Below, piece by piece: positions 38,206-48,677 of a stretch of 64,000 nt of DNA (its first letter is position 1; each line of letters begins with the position of its first letter). Position numbers and translations under genes: made by a program. Source of the stretch: Mucidula mucida (Eukaryota; Basidiomycota; Agaricomycetes; Agaricales; Physalacriaceae); contig JADNYV010000036.1 in NCBI GenBank assembly GCA_015501055.1, positions 186,001 through 250,000 on the forward strand, given 5' to 3'. Below the pieces are notes generated by a model. It saw only the letters and a list, made by a program, of their open reading frames with translations, searched no databases and was not told the origin of the DNA.

Positions 38206-39316
38206 TTAAGCGGATACTATAGTAAACTTCAAGCGACCATGCTCTACCACGTCACACGTCACAAAGTCCATGTTCTCAACGATATAATGGGCGCCACAAC
38301 CTTCTATCTTCGACCTCTCATGCGATGTGCAAACTGCGATGACTGTAGCACCACTCGCCACGCCAGCGCGAATACCGGATGGCGAATCTTCGAAAACGAC
38401 GCATTTGGAAGCGTCATATCCCAAACATTCGGCTGCGAGAAGGAATGGATCGGGAGCAGGCTTGCCGGCTTTCAGGCGCTTATCATCGGCAGTGATGGTT
38501 ACGGGAGGAGGAGTAATACCAACGCGCGTCATACATCCAAACGCTGATAGTCACAAATCAGAACGGGAAAGGGAATAGCAAAATACCACTGACCATAGGT
38601 TTTGGCGCCAGATGTCGCGACAGCATACTTTCCTTGAGGGAGCGAGTCCAACATCTTCTTCACGCCGGGAAGAATCTGAACGGAACGATCTATACTTGCC
38701 GCCTCAATCTCCCATGCTTCCATCACGTCTTCAACAACTTTTGACTCAGAGTTGAGTTCAGAGGCAATGATTTCGTCGTGAACAGTGTCCATATCGTCAT
38801 CGTCGAATGTCGGCGCATATTCTGGGACGACCGACATACGGAAGGCATGGTCGACTCGGGACAAAAACGATGGGCGATGTGAAGGAGCCGAGGATGAATT
38901 GCGGGATGAAGGCGTAGAGTTCTCTGGGGTGAGAGCGGGCGTAGCCTCGCTCATGACCGAGGCCGCTTCGGATCCACGCCGAGAGCCAGGGCCATGGTGG
39001 TTGTATGCGTCGGCAAAGAAAAGAATGGTTTCCTCGAACTCGGTGACTGCCGCGTCCATCTCATGCGCCTTGATCTCGGGCTTGAACTCGGCGAGATTGT
39101 CAATGGCGCGCTTGCCGTGGGTCGCTGCGATGACGCGTCCAGGATCCTCGCCGATGTCCTGAGCGACTTTGCCCCAAGCGGCCTCAACAGCTTGGATAGA
39201 ATCTGTCAACGTTCCGTCCTAAAGGCGGGACGCGTAAATGACGCGTAAATGAGGGAACAACGGCGACTCACCATGTCAAAGAGAACAGCGTCCGCGTAGA
39301 AAATTTGAGTGGTCAT
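38206..39316 (-). CDS. HAD-superfamily phosphatase with Ser-rich insertion
   Basis: Exons in transcript order are 39316..39272, 39218..38594 and 38543..38206; 335 aa. All HAD motifs are present: FDMDGTLTDS with the nucleophile Asp (the first intron falls between DM and DGT), VATSGA (motif II), KPAPDPF (Lys, motif III) and FEDSPSGI (motif IV). The fold and cap resemble fungal glycerol-3-phosphate and 2-deoxyglucose-6-phosphate phosphatases (Gpp/Dog), which are ~250 aa. This one carries an extra stretch of roughly 90 residues in the cap (about 65-150), very rich in Ser, Pro and Thr, then acidic (FDDDDMD). The insertion may be regulatory (inference). Confidence 0.87.
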
Positions 39317-39749
39317 AATGGTGAAGATAGCGGAGTCGATGGCAAATATTGGCGGTGATGATAGTGTAGTATGTGGTAGATAGGCTGTGAATTGAACGTG
39401 GTTCGAATACAAGAGACGATTTGGCTTTCTTCCTCGTATTTATACCCAGACAGACAGGAGGTGCGCCATGCTTCGCTATTACCCGATCTGGATGTAAGCT
39501 TTTTGCCGACAGACAGGGCGGGTGTCTAGCAGCTCCGGAGGATAGCCTGACCCAGGTAATAAGCGCAGCATCAATGTAATAAACCAGTAGAGATTTATGA
39601 ATGTGGGGATTACAACTTGAGTAGACATTGTTCGTGAACTTCTTCCTCCTCGTATTCTCCTTATCCGTGAGCCAAACGCGAGAAAATCTCGCACCGAGTA
39701 TTGTTGTACAGAGCCGCCAAGTAATACGCCACACTTGTACCGGGATCAT
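39317..39749. other. Divergent/convergent spacer, HAD gene to P450-3
   Basis: It contains the 5' region of the HAD gene and the 3' side of P450-3. No further gene is supported. Confidence 0.35.
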
Positions 39750-41909
39750 CTACATTGAGCCTTCCCGCAAGCCGACATCGGCAATATTGACGACGCGTTC
39801 AAGCTCTGGAAAGCGCGGAACGATCTTACAATTGAACGGCAGTGGTTGTCTGAATCATATCTCGTCAGTAAAGAGGATAGACATGACACTGAGGTTCGTA
39901 CAAGATGAGCCCATCGGCGTACGCCACATCAGGCACTATGTCTCTGCCGTCCGGGTCCTGCGCGGGAGTCATCATAAATGCCCAAAGCAGAGACACGATC
40001 GCGATGTACGCGGTATCCACGGCAAGGTGGCGCCCGGGGCAGATCCTGAAGATGTCTGTTATCAATGTACTTTAATAACGCGAGCTTTCTTACCGGCGAC
40101 TATATCCGAACGCTCCCATCACTGTGGGATCAGGTTGAGGCTTGGAACCCAGAAACCTCTGTGGGTCAAACGCCTCGGCATTGGGGTAATTATCTTCATC
40201 ATGCATAATCGCCCTAGTGGCCGCGTTGTCAGTCAGCTTTAGTGAGAAACGCCGTGGCCGAGGTACCAAACGTTGGCAAGAACAGTCGAACCTAAACCCC
40301 AGAGTACGTCAAAACAATGACAATCAAAGAGAGTTTGACGAAGCAGCTCACCGCCCGGGATGAAGTATCCATTGTAAACATCATCGTTCCTACTTGCATG
40401 AGCAATAGCTGGCCGCTCTGGTAAGTGATCATCAAGAGTAAACAAACACAGCATACCTAGAGGCGTTACGGGCCGCCATCGCATCGACTCTAGAAATATG
40501 GCCGTTACGAATGGGAGGTTTGGCCGGTCCTCAAAGTTCGGGAGTCGCGTTCGACCAACGACTGAATCTAACTCATCGTGGGCTTTCTGTTGGACAGCTG
40601 GATTTAAAATCATGGCCAGGATGGTAGTGAGGACGGCGGATACGGTCTTGGAAGACCCTTGAGTATACGACGAAGAGATGACAAAGCACTAACCGTGTCT
40701 GCGCCACCTTTTTCGATGTTGCGGTAAGAGTATGGGAGTAGTACACTAGCAAAATCACCTCACCAGCGAATGCCACAGCGGCGCAGTTTTTCACTATTTG
40801 TGCGTTATTTTTTTGTTCCGGAGTAACCGTCTCCAATGCATGCAAACGCTCAAGGCTTTTTGTGATGAAGGAGGTCTCCGCGCGACCTTCAGACTTTATG
40901 CAGCGCTAAGTATACTATGCGTCCTCTGAATAGATGACTGTACCATGGCTTTCGTTGTCGACTCATAAGGCACGTTCAACAGAATTAGCGCGTCATTGGA
41001 TGCGATTTCTACCTCTCTTTGGGAGGCAGTAAAGGGGACCCACGCTACAAACGCAAGTGAGTACGGATTCAATGGCGTCGGCATTCGTCACACCTGGCAA
41101 ATATCTGAGTATCGGCAAGTAATCGATCGCATAATTTCCCGGAAACATTGCCCATCCCGCGCTCCGCAAAGAGTTGTCCGCAATCTTGACGTACTCGTCA
41201 TCATGGGGGCTGACGTGGTACCCGTACACAAGATAGAGAATAATTGATCCAGCGTGGCTGAGCAGGACTAAGAATACATCATAATTGAGAGGGAGGCTTA
41301 CTGTCGAACGTGTCGAAAAAAACCATCCGGTTGGCTAAGCATATGCTTCAAGAGGGTAACGGAAGCGCTCAATTCAATGGGATGATAAGCTGCAACCTCA
41401 TTGGAGTTGAAGTATTGATGGAAGATCTTGCGGTGCGATCTGCAAGTCTATTCTTGGGGCAAGATAGCAGGAGTCTCCTAGGAACGCACCTCCATTCGTC
41501 GGAATATCGCATAAAACCAATGGCCCACTTCCATTCCATCAACTGCCTCAACATGTAAAAAGCTGTTTTAAGAATTGAGTGATACAATATCTGGCGATGG
41601 TAGAATGCACGAACATGGTCGGTCAGAATAGTTTGTAGAGCGCTCTTCAAAGAGCTCGACGACCGCCTTGATGGAGTTTAGGATGATAACGGGTTGGCCA
41701 AGGACGGTGATGGACAAGAGGTTAGAGTCGTACTTAAAGGCCCAGTCGGCATAAGTCAGCCATACATCCCGCGTCGGTCTGTCAAAGAGGTTGCCTATGA
41801 GGGGACGACCTCTAGGTCCTGGAGGCAGAGGTGGCCTATGACGACGGCGGGCGCCGTAGAACACGAAAGTCGCGAGAACGACGAGCAACAAGAGAAGAAA
41901 GGGATCCAT
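39750..41909 (-). CDS. Cytochrome P450 monooxygenase, OrdA-like (P450-3)
   Basis: Thirteen exons in transcript order: 41909..41615, 41562..41490, 41439..41302, 41257..41094, 41044..40944, 40893..40764, 40707..40694, 40646..40457, 40408..40352, 40291..40267, 40213..40094, 40045..39902, 39849..39750; 516 aa. It is inverted relative to P450-1 and P450-2 but has the same exon layout, including the 14-nt exon 7. The hinge is LPPGPRGRPLIGN, the I-helix motif GGADT and the ExxR ESMRWRP. The haem loop reads FGYSRRICPGRHLA: the normally invariant Gly of FxxGxR is Ser, while the Cys ligand is kept. It may be altered in activity, though Ser is sometimes tolerated (inference). Confidence 0.9.
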
Positions 41910-43696
41910 ACTTCACACGATAAGGGCTCGAGGACGTTGTTATATACGCTGACTTGTCGGAACTCAGCTACGACTGCGTCTCCAATTCGGATATGTGGAG
42001 TTGATACTTTACGATATCATGAATAGGACTTTGAGCAGCTTGAATGGTCAGTGGAGATCCTGCCATCATCAGATGATGAAGGGAAGACAGAAATTTGCGA
42101 GATGCCTAATCATGGGATATCAACTTCGAGAGTTGGTTCGAAAAGACCCCGGAGCTCGTTAAAGCCTTCGAGGTTTTAAAGTCTTATAAGACTGTAAGCA
42201 AAATGTAGCGCTATGAATGTGTTAGGTTGAAGTTACTGTTAAGCACACGAATGTACAGTGGTATCCAAAGGTGTGGGACGGAGAGGGTGTCATGTGCATG
42301 CCGCAACTATTTAGTATTGAGAAGCAGACATGACGGAGTTGAAAGCTGGACCTTCGGTAAGAGCTACACTGTATACTCTTGTGCTTGACCTTGAGCAATG
42401 AGAAGGTGCCAATTCATGACATGGCGCCGGGCGCACGCCGCAGTTACGAGGGTACTAGTGAGCGTGAGCACGTGAGAGCACACGCGACTAAGCTTGTTTA
42501 ACCCTAACCCTAGGAATTGTCGTTCCTCTTCACCGCTTTTGCCATCTTGAATACTTACAGCTGGGGTTGCGCATCGCGCTAACGACGCGCAGATCTCCAT
42601 GCTTATCCATGAACTCCACGACCACTTTGCTCTAGCACCGGAATCAAAAGTCTGTGTAGTATGTTGCCGTCCTCCCGGAAAGCCGTTAAATCTCCTGGCT
42701 TACATCAGGATAGAACGGAGCTGGTTGCTCAAACGACGCGAGACGGGCCGATATTGCGAGCCTCGACCGACAGTAATATTAATACCAATGTGTGATACGC
42801 CCCCATCAAGGTTCCGGCTCTGTCTCCATACCAGACTCGGGAACTGAAGCCGGCTCATCGCTTCTGACATCCATGTCTTGAACAAAATCGAACTGTTGTG
42901 AGTTCTTTCCTGTCCTACCGTAAGTCGGGTAGTAAACTACTTCAATCATAAAGACAACAGGAAGGTTCTTCACAAGTTCGCTACTTGCTTGCGTGTGGAT
43001 GTCCTGGGATCGATACGCCAATATGTTCCGAGCCGATGCTGGCGATTTCAGGCCGCCAGTGTCATTCTGTTTTTCCTGTAGGTTGACATCCGTGATTAAC
43101 ATCATCTATAGTCTAGCCTGATTATTCTATTCTACTTATCGGCGATGTAATCAACATTTCTCAAATCGGTCTTCCTCTTTCTAGATTGAATGACTCTATG
43201 CTTATATTGACCATCCAGTTCATTCAACGGCTTCGAGCCAGTGCTCTCGGACGTTTGGTCAAGACGGCGTTTCGCAAGAGAACTCAACCTAGACGGGATT
43301 ACTGCGTTGGGCAAGATCCGATGGATATGCTTACTTGGCGACAGCATGTGTGCCACTAACACAGGAAACAAACGGTGTCGGTGCCACAAAGGCCCCAACG
43401 AGTAGCCTTCTTATGGAATAGCGCGGTCAAATCTTCTTGATAAGTATTGATAACGTAGAGGATAATCTCTTCAGCACCAGGGAATCCTTAGCACTACGGA
43501 GATACTCCGTAAGCATATACACCTCTGGTATTGAGCTTCTTCTACCGGCTCGCAGATCCGTCATTTTGCGTTTGCATTGCTGCGTTACATCCGTGTCGGC
43601 AATCTCAAATTTGACCGCCCTCCTCTATTATTCTGCACCCTTCCCTCTTCTTCCCCACTCATAACTTCCACCGTCGTGCAGGTGTCCTGTCAATCA
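41910..43696. other. Gene-poor interval with possible gene fragments
   Basis: Two minus-strand frames (43398-43132 and 43105-42806) could be exon remnants. The second ends DMDVRSDEPASVPESG and has a hydrophobic stretch, which recalls tails of fungal multipass membrane proteins, but I cannot name a family. A double telomere-like hexamer (TAACCC twice) occurs at 42499-42512. Nothing firm. Confidence 0.3.
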
Positions 43697-45364
43697 ATGT
43701 CACAGCGCGAGTCCCACCCATACACAACCATCGACCCTACCTCGGTACCAGGCCTAGAATGGATATCATTTCGCGCGCTACTTCCTCTCGAGTCTCCACC
43801 GCTGTTCCCAGTATCATCTTTGCCCCACTTGCCCGCATATAAACCACGACCGAAGTGGTTACGAGAAGGATGGTCTCATTCGACCCATATCATCCCAGCC
43901 GCATATCCAAGATCATCGGGGGAAGTCCAACTTCCAGCTCGACCGAAATTCGATCCGGGAAAGTCAAAGGCGGAGAGAATGCAGGACGTGCGAAGAGCTC
44001 ACGCGAGGTTACTACAGTTGCGAAATAGCGAACCGCTGCCGGTGAGGAACGAGAAGGTGTTGTGTATTTGTGTAGACCGTTATGTGCGCCTGAGGGATAG
44101 TGGGAATGGACTCACACTCTTCTTCGCGCACGCAAATGGGCTTAGTAAGGAGGTAAGTCGGACGAGTCTGCTCTCTCCTTGGGCTTTTGTACTAAGTAGT
44201 TTGTCTAGACATGGGATCCAACCATATCGCGGGTTCTGGACGCTCACACTGAGCGTTCAATTTCCGAGATGTGGGTTTGGGATGCGGTTAATCATGGAGA
44301 TTCGTATATACTGAATGATGGAAAACTCGACATGCTATGTATGCACTGCTTCCATTATGCACCGCACATACACTGATAGTTTTGATAGTTCATTGGCATG
44401 AAGGCGCCCGGGATCTACTCAACTTCCTCGTCTACTATCTTCCATCTCATCCCGCCAATAAACTACCTCTTCACCTTCCCCGAGTGGAACATTCAGAATC
44501 CGCACGTCGCCTTAAAAGGGGCCTCACACTTCGAAAGGTAGTCGCAGTTGGTCATTCATTAGGTGGCACGATCTGGTTCGTTCTCATTAGTTTCACGGGA
44601 CATGTAAGCCGTCTAACTTCTCTTACATAGCACCCTCGCCGCGTTGTCCCATCCAGTGCTCTTCTCCTCTCTTATCCTTATTGACCCCATCATTGTCTAC
44701 CCTGTCGCTGGTCAACAAGCAGAGCGTCATTTCGAAAAACTGACGCTTGGTGCTTTAAGCAGGCGTGATACATGGAAGGACCAGTTCGTACTTGCCAATG
44801 TCCTTCTTGATTGCCGCAGACTCATCTCATCCACAGTCAAGAAGCTCGCGTTCAGATGAGCTCTGTGCCTCTATTCCAACGTTGGGATCTGGAGGTTCTC
44901 AACGCGTATCTCGAGCATGGGTTACGCCACACATCTGAGGGAAAAGTGACCTTGACGACCCCGCTATTCAAGAGGCGGTGACGTTCTCTGACACTTGTAC
45001 TGGTGTGAGGAGGCGTGGGTGAGACTGTTTAGAGGCGAGCTCGATGAACGGGTAGAGTTGATGTGGATTGTTCCTGGAAAGGGCGAGGAAGAGCAAGTCA
45101 GCTCCCAACTTCAAAATGTATACCATCTGATATCTGGTTTTAGAGTTGCAGGACCCGGCAAGACGCGCCTACGCGTTTGGTTGAGGCGGAAGAATGCATC
45201 GAATGTTATGATTGAGGGTGCAGGGCATCTGATACCACAGGAGAAGCCACGAGAATTAGGTAAGACGCCTTTGTTGTGTTGGCATCATTTCTCATGTGGT
45301 GCTAGCGGAGGAGATATGCGCCTTCATTGACCGTAAATACGGCACCATGAGGTCGAAGATGTAA
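43697..45364 (+). pseudogene. Alpha/beta hydrolase, frameshifted
   Basis: Exon-like parts are 43697..44152, 44209..44338, 44389..44575, 44631..44783 and 44837 onward. The N-terminal part includes LTLFFAHANGLSKE (oxyanion-hole strand) and the nucleophile elbow VGHSLGG. The C-terminal part includes LDERVELMWIVPG and MIEGAGHLIPQEKP with the catalytic His. The family pattern matches fungal alpha/beta hydrolases of the peroxisomal Lpx1/MpaH-like type. Between FQRWDLEVLNAYLEHGL and the C-terminal part the frame must change twice, near 44969 (PLF to QEAV) and near 45002 (before EEAWVRL). I found no intron that repairs either. It is probably a recent pseudogene, or carries two sequencing deletions. 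Confidence 0.65.
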
Positions 45365-45419
45365 ATTCGCCCCATCGAATGAAGAAGTATCACGACAACA
45401 CGTTTCATATCTGAAGAAA

Positions 45420-45852
45420 TAGATGGTCGTTACTCGAGACTCACTCAACGGAGATCCACGGCTGACGAAATTCAACATCACGTCGGCCCTCCTTGCCACA
45501 TATGATACGTTTACAACACCAAAGATGGTCTCCATTCGCAGCTGGAGACTTCAATTGACCCTCCATCCGAAGATTTCGTCAATCTATTGGCCAGAAACAT
45601 CAGCGATTCCTCCATTGGATACGCCTCGCCGCTCATGCAGCGTACCAGGACGTACTGTACTCATACAGCAGTCCAAACAGCCAATCGTTATCCCCTTCCC
45701 GCCTTAATAACCATTTTGACGTGTTTATACCTTTTTGGCCTACTGTGCTTGAGCTTCTCAGTCTGGGCTGGTTGAGCGAGCTGAGCACCCAGCTGGAAGT
45801 CGCGCAGCGCTACCTGACTGACTCGACTGCCATCGTTGCTCAGCAATTCTGA
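45420..45852 (+). pseudogene. Remnant of a membrane-protein gene
   Basis: Three coding-looking stretches lie in different frames: ADEIQHHVG near 45470, then LETSIDPPSEDFVNLLARN leading to one membrane helix (LITILTCLYLFGLLCLSFSV), then ELSTQLEVAQRYLTDSTAIV ending at a TGA at 45850. The pattern resembles the C-terminus of the multipass proteins with ELAQ-x-R-L tails that are common in Agaricomycetes, but I cannot assign a named family. No start or upstream part is visible. It is likely a degraded 3' end. Confidence 0.4.
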
Positions 45853-46407
45853 CAATGATAAGGGCGGTTCATCACTGTTCGACGAGGGCAGACGTCTGGA
45901 TATCGGTGCATTGAGGTAGAGGAACATTCGGGCTCCGACGTTGTCGGTATCGAAGTGAATATGATTCTTCAATGATCAGTTTACTTTCATTGCAAAATCA
46001 TCTGTGTGCATAAAGGGGAAACCAAAGTATTCATTGTCTAAGACTGATAGATCTCCGAGGCAGTGGCAAGACCGAACCAGAAATCAAGATTGCTTAGCCT
46101 CCTTGCCATTGAAACATAGACATTGGCGTTCATTGGAACTTGGCGATGAGTCCTTTGTCGATCATCGTCGCGCCCCCGGCCTCTTCGTGTTACCGATGCC
46201 GGAACTTGTAGCTATTTGCTCTCAAGTTCAAAAAAATTGTCTACATTACACGCTTTGACCAATACCGTGACTCTCGACGCCACTTGGACAGTGTGGCACG
46301 ACAAAGCAATGCTCGTTTGACATAGGGTCTAGCCCCATTGACCCACCCCAATCGGTAGAACGGATGGTAATGTCTCTGAGTGATTCAACAATCGGGCGGC
46401 GAAACGG
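45853..46407. other. Spacer before the F-box-like gene
   Basis: No supported feature. Short minus-strand frames have no motif. Confidence 0.35.
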
Positions 46408-46414
46408 TATAAAA
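46408..46414 (+). promoter_or_regulatory. TATA box of the F-box-like gene
   Basis: TATAAAA lies 45 bases before the ATG at 46453. Confidence 0.5.
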
Positions 46415-46452
46415 CGGACCAGGAGTCTTCTCAAAGTGGCACTCAATCAATC

Positions 46453-47199
46453 ATGTCTTTCGCCCCCTCATCGCTAACTAAATTCGGTTCTCGCCTCCCT
46501 TACGAGCTCATCGAGCTCATCATCCTTGAAGCCTGGCTGTCCCACAACTTCACCTTCCGCGAGCGCATGGACATGTTCACCTCTTTCTCCCTCGTCAGCC
46601 TCGACTTTGCGTGGGAGTTCACACGCGTCTTCATGGCGCACGTGCACATCTTCACCCGCGCGCACTACAAACACTATATTCACTGCGCGTACCACAACGA
46701 CACCGACTTCCTCCGCATGATGAAGAAGCTCGGTCGATGTCTGGACGCGCGCACGGCGTGCCGGAGCATCACCACCCACCTCGTCAGCGTTTCGGACGAC
46801 GACGAAATCTCCATGTCGGCTATCCTCGACAATATCGCGTGCATCATCCCAGCTAAATTCCCCAGAGTACATCACTTTGGGATCGTATACCACGATTGGA
46901 CTCTCAAGGACGGAAACATCTCGCTTCTTTCACTCCCAAAGCAGGTGGACGTTCTTGAGGTGACGCATGTCATGAGCGCCAAGCTAGCGTCTCACAGTAG
47001 GGAGAACGACTTTACATCGAGCACTTGCCCACGGAAGTGGAGATTTTCGGCTTCGGAGGCGGTACTGCCCCATATCCAGCGCTTGGAGATTTATGGCGGC
47101 AACACATCGTTGATGATTGACTTGACAAGGGCATGCCCGAACGTCAAGGTTGTTGTACACAATTGCCATGAATTGCGCGGCATCAGTTGCCAGACGTGA
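46453..47199 (+). CDS. F-box-like hypothetical protein, single exon
   Basis: This intronless 248-codon gene starts MSFAPSSLTKFGSRLPYELI. The LPYELIELIILEAW helix followed by a short-spaced second helix is F-box-like. The C-terminal part (HIQRLEIYGGNTSL, CPNVKVVVHNCHEL) resembles degenerate leucine-rich repeats. F-box proteins recruit substrates to SCF ubiquitin ligases; the target is unknown. It is not obviously a member of the broken array at 3-6 kb. A nearby TATA box and high use of C-ending codons support expression. Confidence 0.72.
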   Translation: MSFAPSSLTKFGSRLPYELIELIILEAWLSHNFTFRERMDMFTSFSLVSLDFAWEFTRVFMAHVHIFTRAHYKHYIHCAYHNDTDFLRMMKKLGRCLDARTACRSITTHLVSVSDDDEISMSAILDNIACIIPAKFPRVHHFGIVYHDWTLKDGNISLLSLPKQVDVLEVTHVMSAKLASHSRENDFTSSTCPRKWRFSASEAVLPHIQRLEIYGGNTSLMIDLTRACPNVKVVVHNCHELRGISCQT

Positions 47200-47795
47200 A
47201 TGCATATTTTCTTGCATCTGGTCAATTCCCAACTTTGTGTACTACAGTATGTCAACTTGATTATATACATAGTCTTCTTTAATTCAACTTGTCCCGTTTT
47301 CTACCAGAAAGCTTCTTTGAGAAGATTTGCCAATAGTCAATGATCATGTTCTGGAACCTCTCGGAAAACAACTAGTAGTATCAGGACGTTTTTCGCCCAT
47401 ATCTGTTCCGGCTGTGATTCCTCGACTCTATAGACGTTCCTCCCTTCCATATACTACTTAACTCTACAAGTTAGCGCTTTAGTAGTCCGCGGACGAAGCA
47501 TCCTCAGTCCCGGCCAACCTCCTTTCACGATTCTTACATTTCTGATATCTCCGAACGCCCAAACCTGACTCTTCGACATGCAAAAGTCCTGTACCACCTT
47601 CCACACGTCCGAGTCTCAATGCTGAACATCATCCCCAATCAATGTACGCAGATCACTAACCCTCTCAGCCCACACCACAAAACCCGCACCTTGACAGCCA
47701 AATCGCAATCTTCCCCGATCTTATCCTTATCCCCCCCACCCCACCACAAACTCGTTGATCCCACGCGGGCGCAACACCTCTCTCTTCCTACACCC
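47200..47795. other. Spacer before the WH1 gene
   Basis: A pyrimidine-rich stretch (about 47600-47790) precedes the chosen start. An in-frame ATG at 47619 would add 59 low-complexity residues. No other gene is seen. Confidence 0.35.
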
Positions 47796-48462
47796 ATGTC
47801 ACTAAAGAGCCCCCTCCCACCAGCATACACCCCCATCGCCATGTCCACATCACTGGCCAAGATCTACCACACCCACCCCACCTCGTCCGAATGGAAGTAC
47901 TACGGCCACCGAGGCATCCTCGTCTTCGGCGCCGAGAACAACGACGAGCTCTCGTTCCGGCTCTTCGCCTGCAACGAAGCTGGCGCGTGGAAGGTCCTCT
48001 GGGCGTACAGGCTCCCGACAGAGGGCAGGTTCGACTACCATGTCGACGGGCTGCCGAGCTTTCACTGGTTTCACGGCTTGGTTAGTGCCTCCTTCGTCGT
48101 ACTGGGGTAGCTGACCGGTGAAACGGTCGCAGACAAGGAAGTTTGGAATTCTTTTTGAAGACGACGATGATGCGGATATATTCCTGAGGGCAGTATGGGA
48201 TCGCATTTCGAGACCCGAGTCACCGTCCAGTACGCTTGACGGTAAAGCTTGATTGGAGCACGTCTTCCGCATGTACTGACCTGAAACTTGTCTCGCAGGT
48301 CGTCGGGCGAAAGGGAGGAATTTCGCGTCCGCGTCGGCTATATCGCTCACATTGAGTCTTGCGCCGGAGCTGCCGCGGCGGTCAACACTGCCGAAGAGGT
48401 CCAGTTCTCGCATCTGGTCGCTCAAGCGGAACAGAAGTGAGAGAGCGAAGATCTTCGAGTAG
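47796..48462 (+). CDS. WH1/EVH1-domain protein
   Basis: Exons are 47796..48080, 48133..48241 and 48299..48462; 185 aa. Residues ~20-125 match a WASP-type WH1 domain: SLAKIYHTHPTSSEWKYYG, GILVFG, the Trp-containing VLWAYRLP, FHWFHG and the acidic KFGILFEDDDDADIFLRAV helix. WH1 domains bind proline-rich partners such as verprolin/WIP in actin patches. Here it is followed only by a short, strongly basic tail (KRSSSRIWSLKRNRS), with no proline-rich region, WH2 or Arp2/3-activating acidic end. I chose the start closest to the domain. The frame could also begin at 47619. Confidence 0.8.
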
Positions 48463-48677
48463 CTGAGGTCAGCAGGCGGCAACCAGCAGGTCTGGTTTAA
48501 TATTGAGTATTCGATGGTGGTGAAGCGTGATCTATTAATAAATATACAAGTGGACATGGTAAGGTATGAGGAGTACCTTGAGGAGAAAACGTTAGCACAA
48601 GTACGCAATATGTAAATACACTCACAAGTACGATGCAATCTATGTCTATCAAGCTCAGATACAATCAAAAACCCTTA

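Noticed and set aside
39226..39253. Short direct repeat (two copies of a 12-mer containing ACGCGTAAATG)
   Set aside because: Lies inside intron 1 of the HAD gene. Two copies only, with no sign of function.
42499..42512. Telomere-like TAACCC repeat
   Set aside because: Only two hexamers. Too short to be an interstitial telomere or chromosome-end relic.
46474..46893. 139-codon minus-strand frame inside the F-box-like gene
   Set aside because: Its acidic, repetitive composition is the mirror of the C-rich plus-strand coding sequence.
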